NCBI RefSeq assembly: GCF_033115175.1
Contig: NC_084834.1
Span: 114,820,275-114,884,274 of the forward strand
Length of the DNA stretch: 64,000 bases
From: Lepus europaeus
Lineage: Eukaryota; Chordata; Mammalia; Lagomorpha; Leporidae
Direction of reading: 5' to 3'
The translations under genes and the position numbers were made by a program. Positions 22,880 through 36,400 of the stretch are shown here, piece by piece. A model generated the notes under the pieces. That model saw only the letters and a program-made list of their open reading frames with translations, had not been told where the DNA came from and did no database searches. Every line of letters begins with the position of its first letter. The first letter of the stretch is position 1.

Positions 22880-23775
22880 AAATTAAGTTTGCTGAGTTTT
22901 ATCATGGTGACAAACATCTTTTGCCATCTTACGTGTTAAAGTGATCATATTAAGTGTGCAATTGATCATATAGATAGGATTAAGTGTCAAAGGGATCACA
23001 TAAATAAGACCAAGTGTCTGGTAATAACAATAGATAGGATTAAAAAGGAGAGAGTGATCCAACGTGGGAAGCAGTCCACACAGCAGACCCAGAATGACAA
23101 ATGCCCTAAACAGCACTCTGACCTCAGAATCAGCCCTTAAGGCATTCAGATCTGGCTGAAAAGCCCATGAGAGTATATATCAGGCATGGAAAGCCAAGAC
23201 ACTGTGGCAAAAAATGTTTTACTTGGGGGAATCTCTGTGAGACCCCAGTGGAAAGAAGGGGCCATCAAAGAAGGATGTACTTTTCTCCAAATGGAGGAGA
23301 GAACATCCACTTTGCTTATGGCCCTGAGTAAATACTGACAGAATCTGTGGACTCAAAAGGGCTCCATAGCCTTGGCAGCTCATGTCAAGAGCCTTGGTTG
23401 ATCACTGATGTCATAAATGAATCTTAATTGTTAAATCAACAACAGGAGTCACTGTGTACTTACTCCCCATGTAGGACCTCTGTCCTTAATGAGTTATACT
23501 ATGATAATTGACTGTAAAACTTGTTTTCAAACAGTACTTTTTACTTTGTGTGTGTTTGTGCGGGGGGGGGTGCAAATTGTTGAAATCTTAGTATAGAGTT
23601 GGTCTTCTGTATATAGTTAATTAAAAAGGAATCTTAATGAAGAATGGGATGGGAAAGGGAGTAGGAGGTGGGACGGGAGGGTGGGTGGGAGGGCGGGTAT
23701 GGGGGAAAGAACCACTATGTTCCTAAAGCTGTCCCTATGAAAATTATATTCATTAAATAAAAGCTTTCTTAAGAA
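22880..23775 (+). mobile_element. LINE-1 3' end, rabbit type
   Basis: Untranslated 3' part of an L1. It has GGCATGGAAAGCCAAGACAC, GTGAGACCCCAGTGGAAAGA, AACAGGAGTCACTGTGTAC, a G-rich segment at 23646-23705 and the terminal TATTCATTAAATAAAAGC. 5'-truncated and moderately diverged. It lies antisense to ADGRL3 in an intron. Confidence 0.9.
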
Positions 23776-25011
23776 AAATTAAAAATTTCCTGACATCACT
23801 TCTTTTTATCAATGATTGGAAATAATTTTAAATCATCCTTTGTATCTGGTCAGATACCATGTCAGGGATCTCAGACAGTCTGAGCCTTAGTAGCCGTGTG
23901 GGCAAACAGGCTTTTCTGTAGTGGCTCACTCACTCAGGTTTTATGCATTCATGCCACTAATCTTTTACCTCTGACAGAAAAATAAAACTAAAGATCCTCA
24001 CAGAAAATACTGCACATTTTTTGTCAAAATTATGTGGGAAAATTAAATTTAAATATCACATTCAACTTGAAGAAGAACCTTGGAAGTCTATGATAGGGAA
24101 TTTTCCCCTCAAATATAATTTTAAGTATGTAGATCACTGAGAAGGATTTTTCTTTCATGAAACTTTTTTGTGAATTTGTTTTTCCTGTGGTCACTTTATA
24201 TATAAAATGTTTTTTATATTTCTCATGCATCTAACCAAGCTTTATCCTTACAGATGGCAAAAAGCATTCCAAGAGCTTATACTGTAAGAGATCTATGCTG
24301 ATTTGTTTGAGAAACAATTAAACTTCTGAATGATTTTCAAGCTGGAGGATATACAGAGGAACCATATTCAAAAGCCTTGTTTTTAACATGTAGGTGCAGT
24401 GGATAAAGCAATTCTGTGGCCTGTCTGCGCCAGCTCCTGGATGGTAGAGCTAAGGGAGAACCAGGAGCTGCTACTGTCCAGTTCACTGCGCCTTCCACCA
24501 TCACTGGGTTTCAACTGTCACTTTCCCAAGAGTTGATCTAAATGCTTTCATTAGTGCTAATGGTTTGTGTCCAGACTGTAGTTCATGGTAAAACAATAAG
24601 ATTTATGTTCTTGACCTTATAACAGTAAGATAACTGAATCAAGTCTTCCTTATCTCACTTACCTTAGGCAAAGATCTCACTTCTCAAAATAAATACACAG
24701 GCATTTAATACAGAAATAAATGAACAACAAGAAAAATACTGACAAACCACAGTACATTTTATAACATTACAGAGAAACAAACACATAGTGATGAGTCAAA
24801 CATTTGTTTACCAGAAGGAACCCATTGCTTACTAAGGAAAACCTAAGGAAAATGGAAAATAAAAGTGCCAAGAGGGGTGGAATGTGGAAGGAGTCTGTGT
24901 GTCTGCTTCCAAAACAAAGAAAAGGCAGGACAAAGAAAAGCAGAATGTGCCCAGAAAAGCTACATAAGATGGGACTCTCACTTGAAACAATTAAGATAAA
25001 CTCCAGCACAC
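23776..25011 (-). other. ADGRL3: ADGRL3 intron, no recognised feature
   Basis: Intron immediately downstream of the 129-nt cassette. If the weak cassette donor is ignored, the frame stays open to 24767. No repeat identified with confidence. Confidence 0.6.
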
Positions 25012-25140
25012 CTTGTGCGTTGTACATGCTGACAGAAGGGTTGTTACAGACCGCCGGTTCCCCAAGCAATGTATTATAGGGATTGTTAGTACCATGCGGA
25101 CGAAGCAGAGCATTGCTTATAAGATGATTAGCCATGGCTC
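25012..25140 (-). CDS. ADGRL3: ADGRL3 129-nt alternative tail cassette
   Basis: The cassette is 129 nt (43 codons, phase 1 to phase 1), so inclusion is frame-neutral. It encodes [19 protein letters not shown] at the start and ends PSVSMYNAQ. The acceptor is CTCCAG at 25141-25146. The donor is CAAG followed by GTGTGC at 25006-25011, which lacks the usual A at +3 and G at +5 and looks weak. A weak donor fits a regulated exon. I recall this peptide as an optional insert in mammalian latrophilin-3 tails. Its last base joins the small exon (Q-EPYRE) or the last exon (Q-EGLLNN). If the donor is not used, the frame stays open into the intron until a stop at 24767-24769, adding a mostly hydrophobic extension. 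I treat that as intron. Confidence 0.93.
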
Positions 25141-26129
25141 CTGGAGCAGCCCCAGAGAAAGACAGAGAAAAAAAAAAAAAAAAAGGTCAATCAGGCCAAT
25201 GTGTTTGAAAAAAAGAAAGGAAACATTTAGAATGACAACACTCGATACAGTCCTGATTACAGGCAGCAGCTAAATAGACTAAAAAAGATGCCACGAGAGC
25301 ACACGTTTCCAACAATGCACATATCTGAGTCAGTGGGAAAGATGGTTTACAATGTTGATTAAGCCACATTTAGGTGTTCTCTTTCCCAAGGTGTATGCAA
25401 GAATATATTCCCATGCTTGCTAAAAATAAAAATAAAGAAAACACAAAATCCAGTCATCCATATAAACAAAACATAAAAGCCAAGAAACACGTTTAAAACA
25501 GTCAAAGAAAGGCTAAAAATTAAAACATTCCCTCATTCACAGAAACCACTGGGTTGTTTTCAATGGAGGTAAAAAATAATAAAAGACAACATTTATAATA
25601 ATATACTCATTTGGAGAGCAGTTGTAGACACATCAGAAAAATTTGACATTTCTTAAATTCTATAAAGAATTATGTAAACTTAAACATAATCACACTTGTT
25701 AGTACACCATAATCAGTATACTAATATTGTGATATAAATTGATAAAAATCATATGGATATTATTTTAAAATATTAACTTTATCATATCAGACAATACACA
25801 CATATTCCATTTTCCATTTTCCAGCTGGTTGTATGGATTTGGGCACAGCAGAATAACAAAGTAAAATTCTTTTTTTATGTATGTGAACAGATGTTCTTAG
25901 TTTCTAATGCAACCTCCCACCATCAAAAGTCATACATCTAAGAAGTTAAAGACCAAAGGAAGAGTTTTATTAAATATAATTAGGCAATGTATGAAAACAA
26001 AAGGCAAAGTTACGTGTTTATGTAATATGATTAAGGAAAAATGACTAAAGAAAGGGAAATGCAAATTGTATGAGGATAGTCAGGTTGAACACACAGATAT
26101 GTATTAATTTAACACGTATTACAGAATGA
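25141..26129 (-). other. ADGRL3: ADGRL3 intron, no recognised feature
   Basis: AT-rich intron sequence upstream of the 129-nt cassette, with a poly-A run at 25169-25184 on the plus strand. Confidence 0.55.
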
Positions 26130-26910
26130 AAATACAAGCTATAGGCCAGGAGAAAATATTTGCAAATAAATCAACAAATATTTTTTATCTAACAAAGAAG
26201 TGGTATCTGTAATATAGAAAGAGCTTTCAGAAATCAAGACTAAAACAAAATCCAATTAGAAAATGGTCCAAAGGCATACACAGACATTTTATGAAGAGGA
26301 TATAAGATCATGAAAAGAACTGCCAATTGCTTCAGGGAAATACAGATTAAAGCCACAATGAATTATCACTATACACTTAAAATAGACTGCTGGCAGCATT
26401 AACTAACAACTAGCAAGGATACCAAGAAACTGGATCACTCATACATTGGCTGTGGGAATATAAACTAGTACAGCCACGATGGAAATTATGTTTCATAACA
26501 CTAAGCCTGCTATTATTGTTCCACCCAGTAACTGTATTTTTGGGCATTTATTCCAGAGAAATGAAGAGTTATGTACCCACTACAACCTGTACTTGAATGT
26601 TCATGGTGGCTGCAATTACAATTGCCCTAAACTGAAAACAATAAAACAATCCAAATTTCCTTCAACAGGTGAATGCCCAAGCAGTCCACAGGCTATCTGT
26701 ACTGTGGAACACTGCTCAGCAGTTGAAAGAACAAACTATAGCTACACGTGAAAACCTGAATAAATCCCTAGAGACATACTAAGAAAAACTAATCCCCAAA
26801 GGTTATATAGTATGCACTTCCATTCATCTGTTTAACATTCCTGGAATGTCAAAGTTACAGAAATGGAGAACAGGTTAGTGGTTGCCAGAGAAAGCTAATT
26901 TGGTCAATGA
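26130..26910 (+). mobile_element. Old LINE-1 fragment (ORF2 3' end and 3' UTR)
   Basis: Contains TAGGCCAGGAGAAAATATTT, GAAAATGGTCCAAAGGCATA, CATTGGCTGTGGGAATATAA, GGGCATTTATTCCAGAGAAA and AGTTACAGAAATGGAGAACA in the order of an L1 ORF2 end. Many frame breaks. An ancient mammalian L1, not the rabbit-specific type. Confidence 0.85.
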
Positions 26911-29900
26911 AACTTCTAATTAAGACGTTCTAACATTCATTTCATTGTTCATGAATTTCTTCTGTGTGGAAGAGGCTGCCCCAAATACCCTTGGAGCACA
27001 GTGAGGTATTATCAAACAATGGCAGTTATAGCTCAGCCACGTGGCTTTTGTAAGTTGCTTCCTCAACTGTTAGTGCAGTTCAGAGTCAGTTACTGGTCTG
27101 GAGCCATAATGAGTGACATGCAGTGACAACTGGGGATCTACTTGCTATTGACACCAAAATCACAAACATTTGTAAAACAAAACAAACGAAAAACTGAACT
27201 GCTAAACAACACGCACATTGCTCTTTAGCCTTGGAATTAAAGACGTGCTTCCTGTTAGAATAAAAAGAATCACTACTTAAACAGAAGTCCCTTTTTTAGT
27301 GTCTGTTACCTTCGTTTATACCTCATGCACTTGTTGAAATGAATGTGATTACTGTTTTTGAAACTAGCTCTAGTTCTACAAATGTAGGGTTACAATTCCA
27401 GCGAGGGCTTCAAAAACAGTAACACAAGAGTAGACAACAGAATTTGATGATCACTCTTTCTCAAAGAGTGCAAAGATATAGGTAAAGTTCTGTGGGTTTG
27501 TTCGTATGACAGTAAGGGACATGTCTGAGTAAAGAAATATGCAATCCACATGATTCCCCTTTGATTTACCAAAAGGGAAAAGTCAATACATTTTCCTGGA
27601 CACCCAGGTCTTGGAGTGACCTCAAGTTTTCTCTTGCTGTCACCATCCCATCCCAAACAAGGACATATTCCAGGAGGTATTAGTCACATGGGTCCTGCAG
27701 TCCACATTCATATTCTGACACTTCAATTATACTTTTGAATGCTGGCCCTGACACCAAAAAATAAAACGAGATCAAAAACCAAAGCCAACGCAGCCGCCTG
27801 CAGATGCCTAGGTGTTCTGACTGAAAACGTGTGCAGACTCTGTCTTACTCCATCTTTCATGTGCAAGTTCATGTCTGCCTGTTCTCTCGAGCTGCACGCA
27901 TTTCACCTGTCTTTGCTGAAGTCTACTCTGTTTGCTTCTGGCTGTTTCCCCAACTGACTTAGGTCACTTTGAATTCTGACACTATCCTCCTGGATTCTGT
28001 CTTTGCTGTCTCTTCCTCTTCCCTCCAACTAACTTCTGATTTGTAAACTTCCCTCTAACAGCTGTGAAATTACTGAAGACTTCCAAGAGGTTCAGTGTTT
28101 ACAGACCATCTGTCACTGTTTTTCAGCTGAAAAGTTAAGCTTACTGGTTAGTCAGTTTGAAGACAAGAGGAAGTTAGAGTTTTCCCCCTACCCCTTGCTC
28201 CGTGGGTGGGAAGGGTAGTGTGACTGGTACATATGTGAAAAGTGTTTCATGCTGATTTTCACTGGATTGTAAGCTTCAGGAAAATGAAATACCTGAAGGT
28301 TTTTCCATGGCTTTCTACCAATTTTACTGGGATATTTTCTACAGCTCATTTAATTAATGAAAGAAAAAAAAAACTTAGATGAAATTGATGGCATCTTCAA
28401 AATATAAAACTAAAATGAAGTCATTTTATCAATGATAAATAATTGTCATTTCATCAATTATGAGTAAATAAGGTTTAAGAATTCCAATTGTCTAATTCCT
28501 AATGCGATTTTTAAAAATTTCTTTCTCATAGTATAGCAGGTACTATATGATTGAAACTGTTAAAGCAGAAACAATCATAAATATTTGGAAGTATAAAATG
28601 GTAGTTGAATGCCAGCTTGTGGACACTCCTACTAATACCACTAATAACAATGGCAAATGATGATACAACCTGCCATGATTCAACGTAAATGGCTCAAATT
28701 GGGGCTTACAATGAATTGGCTGTGTAAAAACAGCTCTTCCTTAATTATCCAACTGATTAAATTCTGCTATAGGCTTTTCATACCTGCTTCTTTGCTGCCA
28801 AAAACAAGGGTTAGCTCTCTAATAAAACCACAGAAAAGTAAGACAGAATTTCAACATATGTGAATCATCAATACAGCTGTCAACAGAGGCTCAGCCATAA
28901 AAATCTTTATTTCTGGTGAAAGTGACATACAAAGCAAATAGGATTTTTATATTGCATATTGAAAAACTCAACTTTGATGGCAATTATTTAGAAAGACCCC
29001 AGGGCTCCCAGGAAAAGATTAGTATAGAATCATAAATAGTCATTTTAAGAAGGGTTCTATTCTATTTTATACCTGAAGATTGAGATTGATATAACCATTT
29101 CTGAATGAGTGAATTTTGAGTGGAATAATAATGAGGACATTCTTTGCAAATGTATAGTTTTACCATACAATGGTAGTATTTCTTTCTTTCTGACAATAGA
29201 ATGGGTGTTTTGACATTGGTAGGTCTTGAATGGCAGCCTTGTCTGGGTGAGTTCAGTGTGATATATGCAACTGAGGACTGTGAATCTAAGGCAGATCGGT
29301 ATGCTTTGAAATAGTGAAGTGAAAAAAAAAAAAAAAGAAACAGATCTTAGAAAGGATGACAGCTGGATCTCACTTGAATCCACATTATATTATTCAGAAA
29401 CATAATTCAAAGGCTTCTTCTTGACAGCAGGCTAACAAAAGTATACTGAAAAGCTGTTAAAATAACAGGAATTGCCACTCTGTCCCTCAGATTTTTTTTT
29501 TCTGAGTGTGCTTTGTTCTTATTGGATCATACTGGATGGCCAAAGTTGTCAATTAGGACCTGAGAGATCTAATGAACCAACTGGATACAACCATTCTTCA
29601 ATAATCACTTAGCAATACGCCTTATTTTTCAACTCTTTGTTATGCATAAATCTTTAGGATAGCATATGTTCTGTTTGTTTTATTGTAATAAAATAGCATC
29701 ACCCCGTGGGTTCTTTCTTCTATAAAATACCTCATCCTCCATTTGATTCTGTTGGTTTTTCTCCCTTGGTTTGTCGTAACATTTTTTAATGAGGCCGTTT
29801 CCAATATATAGCTTGACTTCTGTATATAAATCAGAGCTATATACAAGCAGAGTTACTGTTGGGAGATACCAGCGTATTTCTTAATTTTGGCCCAAAACAG

Positions 29901-30884
29901 AGTCTTAATTTTCTCCATATGAACATTGTTTTTTTAATAATATTTTCTACAGAATTAGAATACTCAGTTTGGCACAAGTCCAGGGTCCTTCCCAGGGAGA
30001 TGGTAACCTTGAAGTTTGGAGAGCCTCAAAGTGCAGGTAGAACGCCTTGGGTGTGGGTGTGTGTGCTAACCTGTGCACACACACATGCCTGCATTTATTT
30101 CTAGGGAAAGACTCCAACGGCTTTTATTATTTTGTTTTTCAGAGGTCAGATAACTTAGGGGAAAAGAGATGATGTTTCTTTCTTTAGCAAATAAAGTATC
30201 ATATGAATACAAAAACTGGAAAAAAGTGAATTAAATGTGCCTATAATACATATAAGTATACATAAGTAATCTAGTTAAGGACAGCTTAACGTTATGGAGA
30301 AAGATTATGACCCATACCTTAGAACTGAGATCTTAGCACCATCTCATCCTCTGTTCTCACTTAATATATAACGATACAAGCCTAGATGCATCTACAATTT
30401 ATTTAAGGTCACACACAGTTCTTATGGTTGTACTTGAACATAGTAAAAAAATAATTTTCTAAATTTTAGGATAATTTGATAAATTTTAGGATTCTCAACA
30501 TAATTTTATTAGGAGCCTTGTAGGGAAGCATTAACTTCTTTCTCTTGTGCTTTTTGGTAATATGAGCTATTTTAGTTTCATATTCATCTAGTAATTCTCA
30601 AAAATAAGTAAACAAATACAAAGAAACTAAGTAGGTAAAAAGATACTTCTAGAACTATGGGGAACTGATTTAAAAAGCATTGCCTATTAAATATTTTGTT
30701 TTCTATTTTTTGTATAAGAAAGTTCAACACACACATACAATCTAAAGAGAAGAGCAAGCAATAAGCAATTCAACTTTATAGGATTACTTTATACAACAGA
30801 GACAGACATAAATTAAGCCCAATTTATTTATTAAAAGAAAAACTAATGAAGTCTGCCTGATAAACTTAGAAGTTACGTAAAATA
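26911..30884 (-). other. ADGRL3: ADGRL3 intron, no recognised feature
   Basis: Part of the 16-kb intron between the 97-nt exon and the 129-nt cassette. A short CA/TG-rich patch lies at 30050-30090. I recognise no exon or repeat. Confidence 0.5.
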
Positions 30885-30990
30885 AATTTCAAAACCACAG
30901 AAAACAAAATTTCACATTTTAAAAAGTTTTAATTTTCAATTAATTTCAAAACCACAGAAAACTAAATTTCATATTTTAAATGTTTTAACT
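30885..30990 (+). repeat. Tandem duplication, 57-bp unit
   Basis: AATTTCAAAACCACAGAAAA begins at 30885 and again at 30942, and similarity continues through TTTAAATGTTTTAA of the second copy with few differences. Confidence 0.85.
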
Positions 30991-31429
30991 AATTAATTAA
31001 TTAAATTAATGAAATGACAAAGTGCCAAAGAGGAAATATTTTGTTGAAAGTCAAGTGCTCTTTCATCATTTTTTTTAAAGTCATAAATTGAGGAGCTGAC
31101 ATCTTGATTTATCACACTGTGCACTTTTAATAGCCAACAAGTTTGCTATTAAATTTTAATCAACCTGCCTATTAAATTTCATTCAAATGGTTTGGAGATA
31201 CTTCAGCTCCTTTTAATTGCTAATTCATTCACTGGGAATCTATTAATATGGATTTCAATGACACATTTAGACCAAAGTACAGATTGGGTTACTGTTAGTT
31301 CACCATAAAATGAAATATTCTGAATGCCTGCTCTATCATGTCAGAACTTGAGAGCTGGGAACTGGAGACATTACTGTCCCATTGTCCTTATTTTGTAGCG
31401 ACAGGCTTTAAGCATGTCTTCTTGTCCAG

Positions 31430-32000
31430 ATTATAAATATGTAGAAGTTAAGTTGCAGGAGTTTTGTGCAATAAATACTTTGAATTCGAATTGCTGGGTC
31501 TTACATTGCACACATTTTCAATTTACAACACATTGCAAATGCTGTCAGATATGTTTGTAGCAGTACAAATTCCCACAAGCAGTACAAGTTTCTCAATTTC
31601 TTGTTGGGATTTAGTATAGGCAGACTGACACTTTCTCTTATCCAATTATGAGATACTGCTATTGTATTTTGCATTTCCCATTGCTACCAACATATGGGTA
31701 ATTTTTGCTGTGTTTATTGGCCATGAAGTTTTCTTTTTTGTGAATCTCCTGCCCTTCTGTTTTCCCACCTTTAGACTGAGTTGTTGAATTTTTATTGACT
31801 TGTAGACATTTTTATATGACCAAGGCACTAATATTTTGTCAACTGAGTATCTTTTACTTACAACTTTTCCCTGCAATTTCACCTATTATGAGTACAATTT
31901 CATTTTTGAGACAATAATCTTATGTGTCTTTTCATATAGTTTGTGATCTTTCTGTTTTTAAAAAGTTTTCTTTAACCTAAAATCTAAATGTTGCATTTTT
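31430..32000 (-). mobile_element. Old LINE-1 fragment, reverse orientation
   Basis: Has the antisense L1 ORF2 order: GAATTGCTGGGTCTTACATT, CAAATTCCCACAAGCAGTAC, TTTGCATTTCCCATTGCTA, TTATTGGCCATGAAG, and further on a decayed TTTGTCAACTGAGTATC. Ancient and diverged. Confidence 0.75.
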
Positions 32001-34189
32001 AAAAAGTTTTAAGCTGTCTTTTTTTTTTACATTTTTTCCCCATGATATGGAACACAACAATGTCATATTGGAGATGAAGAAACTAAGCCATTAGATAGGG
32101 ACATTTTTCACATAAATCCTGAACACAAAGCTACTCAGAGATCCTAGGCTTTCTGACTATTCAACCAGTACTTGTGGGATTGGCATTCAGGGCTCTAAGT
32201 TGATCTTTGCTTCAAGACCATGAAAGTGGATGACTTGGCAGTAGAAGTGATGAACTTAAAGTCATCAGCCCTTCACCTCTAAAGTTCATCTTCTGTGGTC
32301 AAAGCATGTATTTCTGTGTTCAATTAACTTAAGACATTTAAAATTCTTTAGTATAGTATTCAAATCAAAGAATACTGAGCTCAAATATAACAAGCCAATT
32401 TTGCTTTACCACAAACTAAATAACAATAAACCACAACTCTGTTTAGTAAATCAAATGTATTTATCAAAGATTGTTTATCTTTGCTATTCATTCCATAGCT
32501 ACACAATGTATTTTCTCAAAATCAGATTACTTCTTGATAATCTACTAATGATATATAGTCAATTCCACAACTATATTTATTTGTAATTCTTGCACTGCTG
32601 TGCGTTTTTGCCAACTTTAGAAAACTTCAAACAAATAAAAAGTATCACTGACTACAAATATAACTTATGAAATGAAGAAAATATGACTTTTGGTATTGCT
32701 TAGTGCTTAAACTTGGCATGCTTTTTTATACTGTGCAAATTATGCAAGTTTACACGCTGAAGGTCTTGACTAAAACTGGAACTTTAACACTGAAATATAT
32801 ATATATATATATTTTTCAAAAACAGTACTAATTAAAAAAGATATCCATGAAAATATATTTTGATAGTGTTGTTCAGAGAAGGCTTTGTTTATCATACGAT
32901 CACATAAGCTCTGATACAGGCTGTTCAGGAAAGGTACTGTTGCTACTTTCCTGAATCAAGATTGGCTCTCATCCTTCAATCTATTTATTCTTTCAAATCT
33001 TAATTCTCCAGTGATTTTTCCGGAGTTGTATATTACCTTCTATGGTATGTTGGGTGACTTGTCTGTGTCTCAAAGCATACACATTTCTTATAATGTTAAG
33101 TTATGAGGAAATCTTATGATAGAAATCATGACAGTCTATTACCTAAATGCTAACTTTCAAATGGCATGCAGTATATAAGGCTACAGAAAGTGCAAACCTT
33201 TGTAAGTAATTCAACAGGAGCTATTTTAATTGGCCATTACACAATTACTAGAAATGACAATTTAAGTGTCTTTTTTCTTAAGTGGCCCATTTTTGCTAAA
33301 CATATATCCTCCTTTCACATTTTAACTTTTCATGTAATTGAATTAACACCTATTTACTTCGAAGTAACAGAAATGAGTTAATGTAACCTATTTGTTAGAA
33401 AAAAATAATTTGCAAGAATGAGTAGTCTGATATATTACTTGTTACATTCCTATCATCACAACTTTTATGTTTTTATTATAGTGGGAACTTTTTTTTCCAA
33501 TGAGAGATATCAGGTTTTACTTGCTTTTAAATTTTAAATTATTACGCATTTTCAAGACTTTGTTAAGACCAAAATTAGAACATAAACTAATAAGAAGTTT
33601 AATTTATAACACTTTTCTGCAAATAGCGTTTTTGTTTGTTCCAGGCATTACTGTATTGTCCAGACAGAGAAGAACAAAGTTTCAAGAATTATAAACTCAG
33701 GAGTACAAAGAGGTGGGAAAAGTTATAGTTTTGGTTCTTTTACTAAATAGTCATATGCAGAAGCTATTTACCTTTTTTTTTTTTAACTTTAAACACCTTT
33801 GCCTTGATCAGAATTTTCATCCTTTTCCTAAAATATAAAGAACTTAACAAAGAAAAAAGAGTTCTACCAATAAAATGCTTTAAAATTTTCTAGGAAAGAG
33901 TAGAATGACCATAATATTTAAACTGTAGTAACAGTTTTTAAAAGTTTTCCTCTTACTACATGAGTAGAATGAATCCACTCTAAAAAATTGTACTTAGAAC
34001 AAAGAAAGTAGAAGCAAATCAATAATATGAGAAAAGATAAGAAATATGTAAGTAACTGCACAGTTAAGGATATCTGTTTTCCATAGTAAGTGATAAAAGA
34101 AATATTTTAAAATACATTCTTGAGAAAAATACCATTCTTGGAATTTTCAGCAAGTTTCATGAAAAAATGTCACTGTATGAGAAGTATGA
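32001..34189 (-). other. ADGRL3: ADGRL3 intron, no recognised feature
   Basis: AT-rich intron sequence. A short (AT)n run lies at 32795-32812. No exon with acceptable splice sites and a latrophilin-like peptide was seen. Confidence 0.5.
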
Positions 34190-34300
34190 ATATTTTTGTT
34201 ATCATGAGTAGGGTTTTGTGGGACAGAGACTTAGTTTCGAATCCAGGTTTTGCGCTTACTAGACCTGTGATCGTGGCAAATTATGTTACATCAAGAAACA
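34190..34300 (+). mobile_element. MIR SINE fragment
   Basis: Short core: AGTTTCGAATCCAGGTTTTG then CTTACTAGACCTGTGATC. This matches the MIR pattern of a question-type B box followed by the tRNA-unrelated core. Confidence 0.6.
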
Positions 34301-36254
34301 AGATTTCCTTGTGGGTAAAAGGACAATAGATAAGGAAAAGTGAACAGTGTATAGTTTGCAAATACATATACAAAATACCAGAAAAGAGTACCAGCAATTC
34401 CTAAGTTGGAGTCTTCATATTTAACTCTAAATGGATAATTTTTGGGAACACTTGCATCTTCAGTAACTTATTTGAAATAGCAGGAATATTTCATATCTAA
34501 GTGGAAATTTTCTACAGCACTCATATTTAAAATGTATCCAGGTATCTCTTTGATTTACAAGACAGCTAAGAGAGACTGCCAACTAAATATAAAGCAGCCA
34601 GTTAATAAAGCATAAAAATAAGAACTCCACAAAGATGGAGACTCCATTTTGTAAAGGGTTGTATGAAAGGTTTAAATAAGTTGTAACAACTGCAAACGAT
34701 GGTTACCTGAAGGAGTCACATCCAAGAGGCACAGCTGAGAGCAAAGCCCAAGAAGGACCTGCTGAGTAAGCATTTAAAGAGGTTTTCTTTTACAGCCGTA
34801 GCCAACCTTTGCCCCGACTGACCGACAATCAATATTTAATATATTTCATTTTGCCACTTGAATGGAGAGTTTATTCTAATAATTCTTTGCCCCACCTTGT
34901 GTCAGGAATCAGGGTTTTAATAGTATTGTTTCACTCTCTGACTTGGCACATTACTTTCAAAATCTGTACCCAGTCTGCACTGATGTTATTAAGCTGACAT
35001 TCAAAGCATCGATTGCTTTATTTTATCGCACTTTTTCTGATTGTGTCTTTATTAACAAGACGTACAAAGAGATTGACATAGAGAGCAATTTTGCCTCATT
35101 TATATAAGAATGTAAAGGACAAAAATACTAAAAATAGATATATAAGGGACTGTCTCAAATCTTTACTCATGTCATTGGGTATTTATATGAATATTTGCAT
35201 TCATACCATCTTAATTCTTATAAGAAAACAAACAAACAAACAAAAAAACAAAACAAAAAAACTCTACCTTGTTTTTTAGGCTACCCTGATTTGTTAGGTA
35301 TGGAAATCATATAGGCTCATTTTTAACTGTTTGGCAAATTTCACAAATAAGTGTCAGATTTTATTAGAAAATTGGTTAATATTTACAAAATATTTACAAC
35401 CAATCTTTTTTTTCAAATTTCAGATAAGCAAGGCTTTGGGGCAATAAGCATATTTTATGAATATAAGTCAAATTATATTTGTTGGCATCAATAAAGTACA
35501 GTGAAAGAGTATGAGCATTTTACCCGGTTGCATTAATGTACATAAATCATGAGTGGCAATCAAGTGCCACTTAGATTTTTCCATTTGGATTTTTATTTAA
35601 AAATATCATATGATTAGAAGCTTGAATATGAACGAGGCAACTGGTCAATTATTTTTCTCTGCCCCAGTGGCAACCCTCCTGGGGAGGATAATATAGCCTC
35701 GGTGAAGACAAGAGTTCAAATCTAGCCAGTGTCATTCCAGCTCTGACTTGACTACTTCCTACTGCTTCCTTGGCAGTGCTGTCCAAATTGAAGTAGTGTT
35801 CTCCAACCTTCTGAAGAGTAGGTTGGGATATGGGAAAAAGGGAAAGCAGTGTTGGCTTATATCATTTTGTATGGTTGGGAGAAGACACATAATATCTTTT
35901 ATTGCTCTGATGCTAAAATAATCATTACAAAACAAAAGTGGAATGTACTAGTACGCAGACATAATATAAATTTAATTTCTAATGTAGAAGATACAAATGA
36001 GTTTTATTGGTATATTCTTTTCGTTAGCTTCAAGGACAGCGCCATTCTAGGTAAATTACTATTTGTTTTACTTAGCATTCAGGTAACTTCCTCAATTCCC
36101 TCCCCCTATTTCTGAAAAACAGAAGGAAGGGAAACTTTTGACAGTGAATGATGAATTTTAATATCTGATTATTTAAGAGCAATGGCAAGGACAAATTTTT
36201 TACTTATCTGAAAACATGTTAGCCTCTGAATAGATAATAATATAATAATAATAA
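34301..36254 (-). other. ADGRL3: ADGRL3 intron, no confident feature
   Basis: Contains an (AAAC)n-like run at 35225-35260 and a possible decayed MIR at 35690-35800 (GAGTTCAAATCTAGCC). Otherwise nothing seen. Confidence 0.5.
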
Positions 36255-36400
36255 TACTTATTATGTTCTAGGCACTGTTGTAGGCAATTCATGTGTGTTA
36301 ATTTATTTATTCCTCTCAAGGACTTTTTGAAATGGGTACTATTTATATCCTTTGCATAGACCCTGAGAAGTTAAACCAATTTGTCAAAATAACTCGAATA
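36255..36400 (+). mobile_element. MIR SINE fragment
   Basis: MIR order TTATTATGTTCTAGGCACTG, TTTATTTATTCCTCTCAAGG, GGGTACTATTTATATCC, then GAGAAGTTAAACCAATTTG. Confidence 0.75.

Noticed and set aside
24370..24530. CSINE-like head (GTGCAGTGGATAAAGC)
   Set aside because: Only a short stretch resembles the SINE; body and tail motifs are missing.
24767..25135. Stand-alone 122-codon protein on the minus strand
   Set aside because: Its first part is the 129-nt ADGRL3 cassette and the rest is intron read past the cassette donor. It is not a separate gene.
26479..26751. 90-codon open frame
   Set aside because: It lies in an ancient L1 ORF2 3' end and follows no intact L1 frame.
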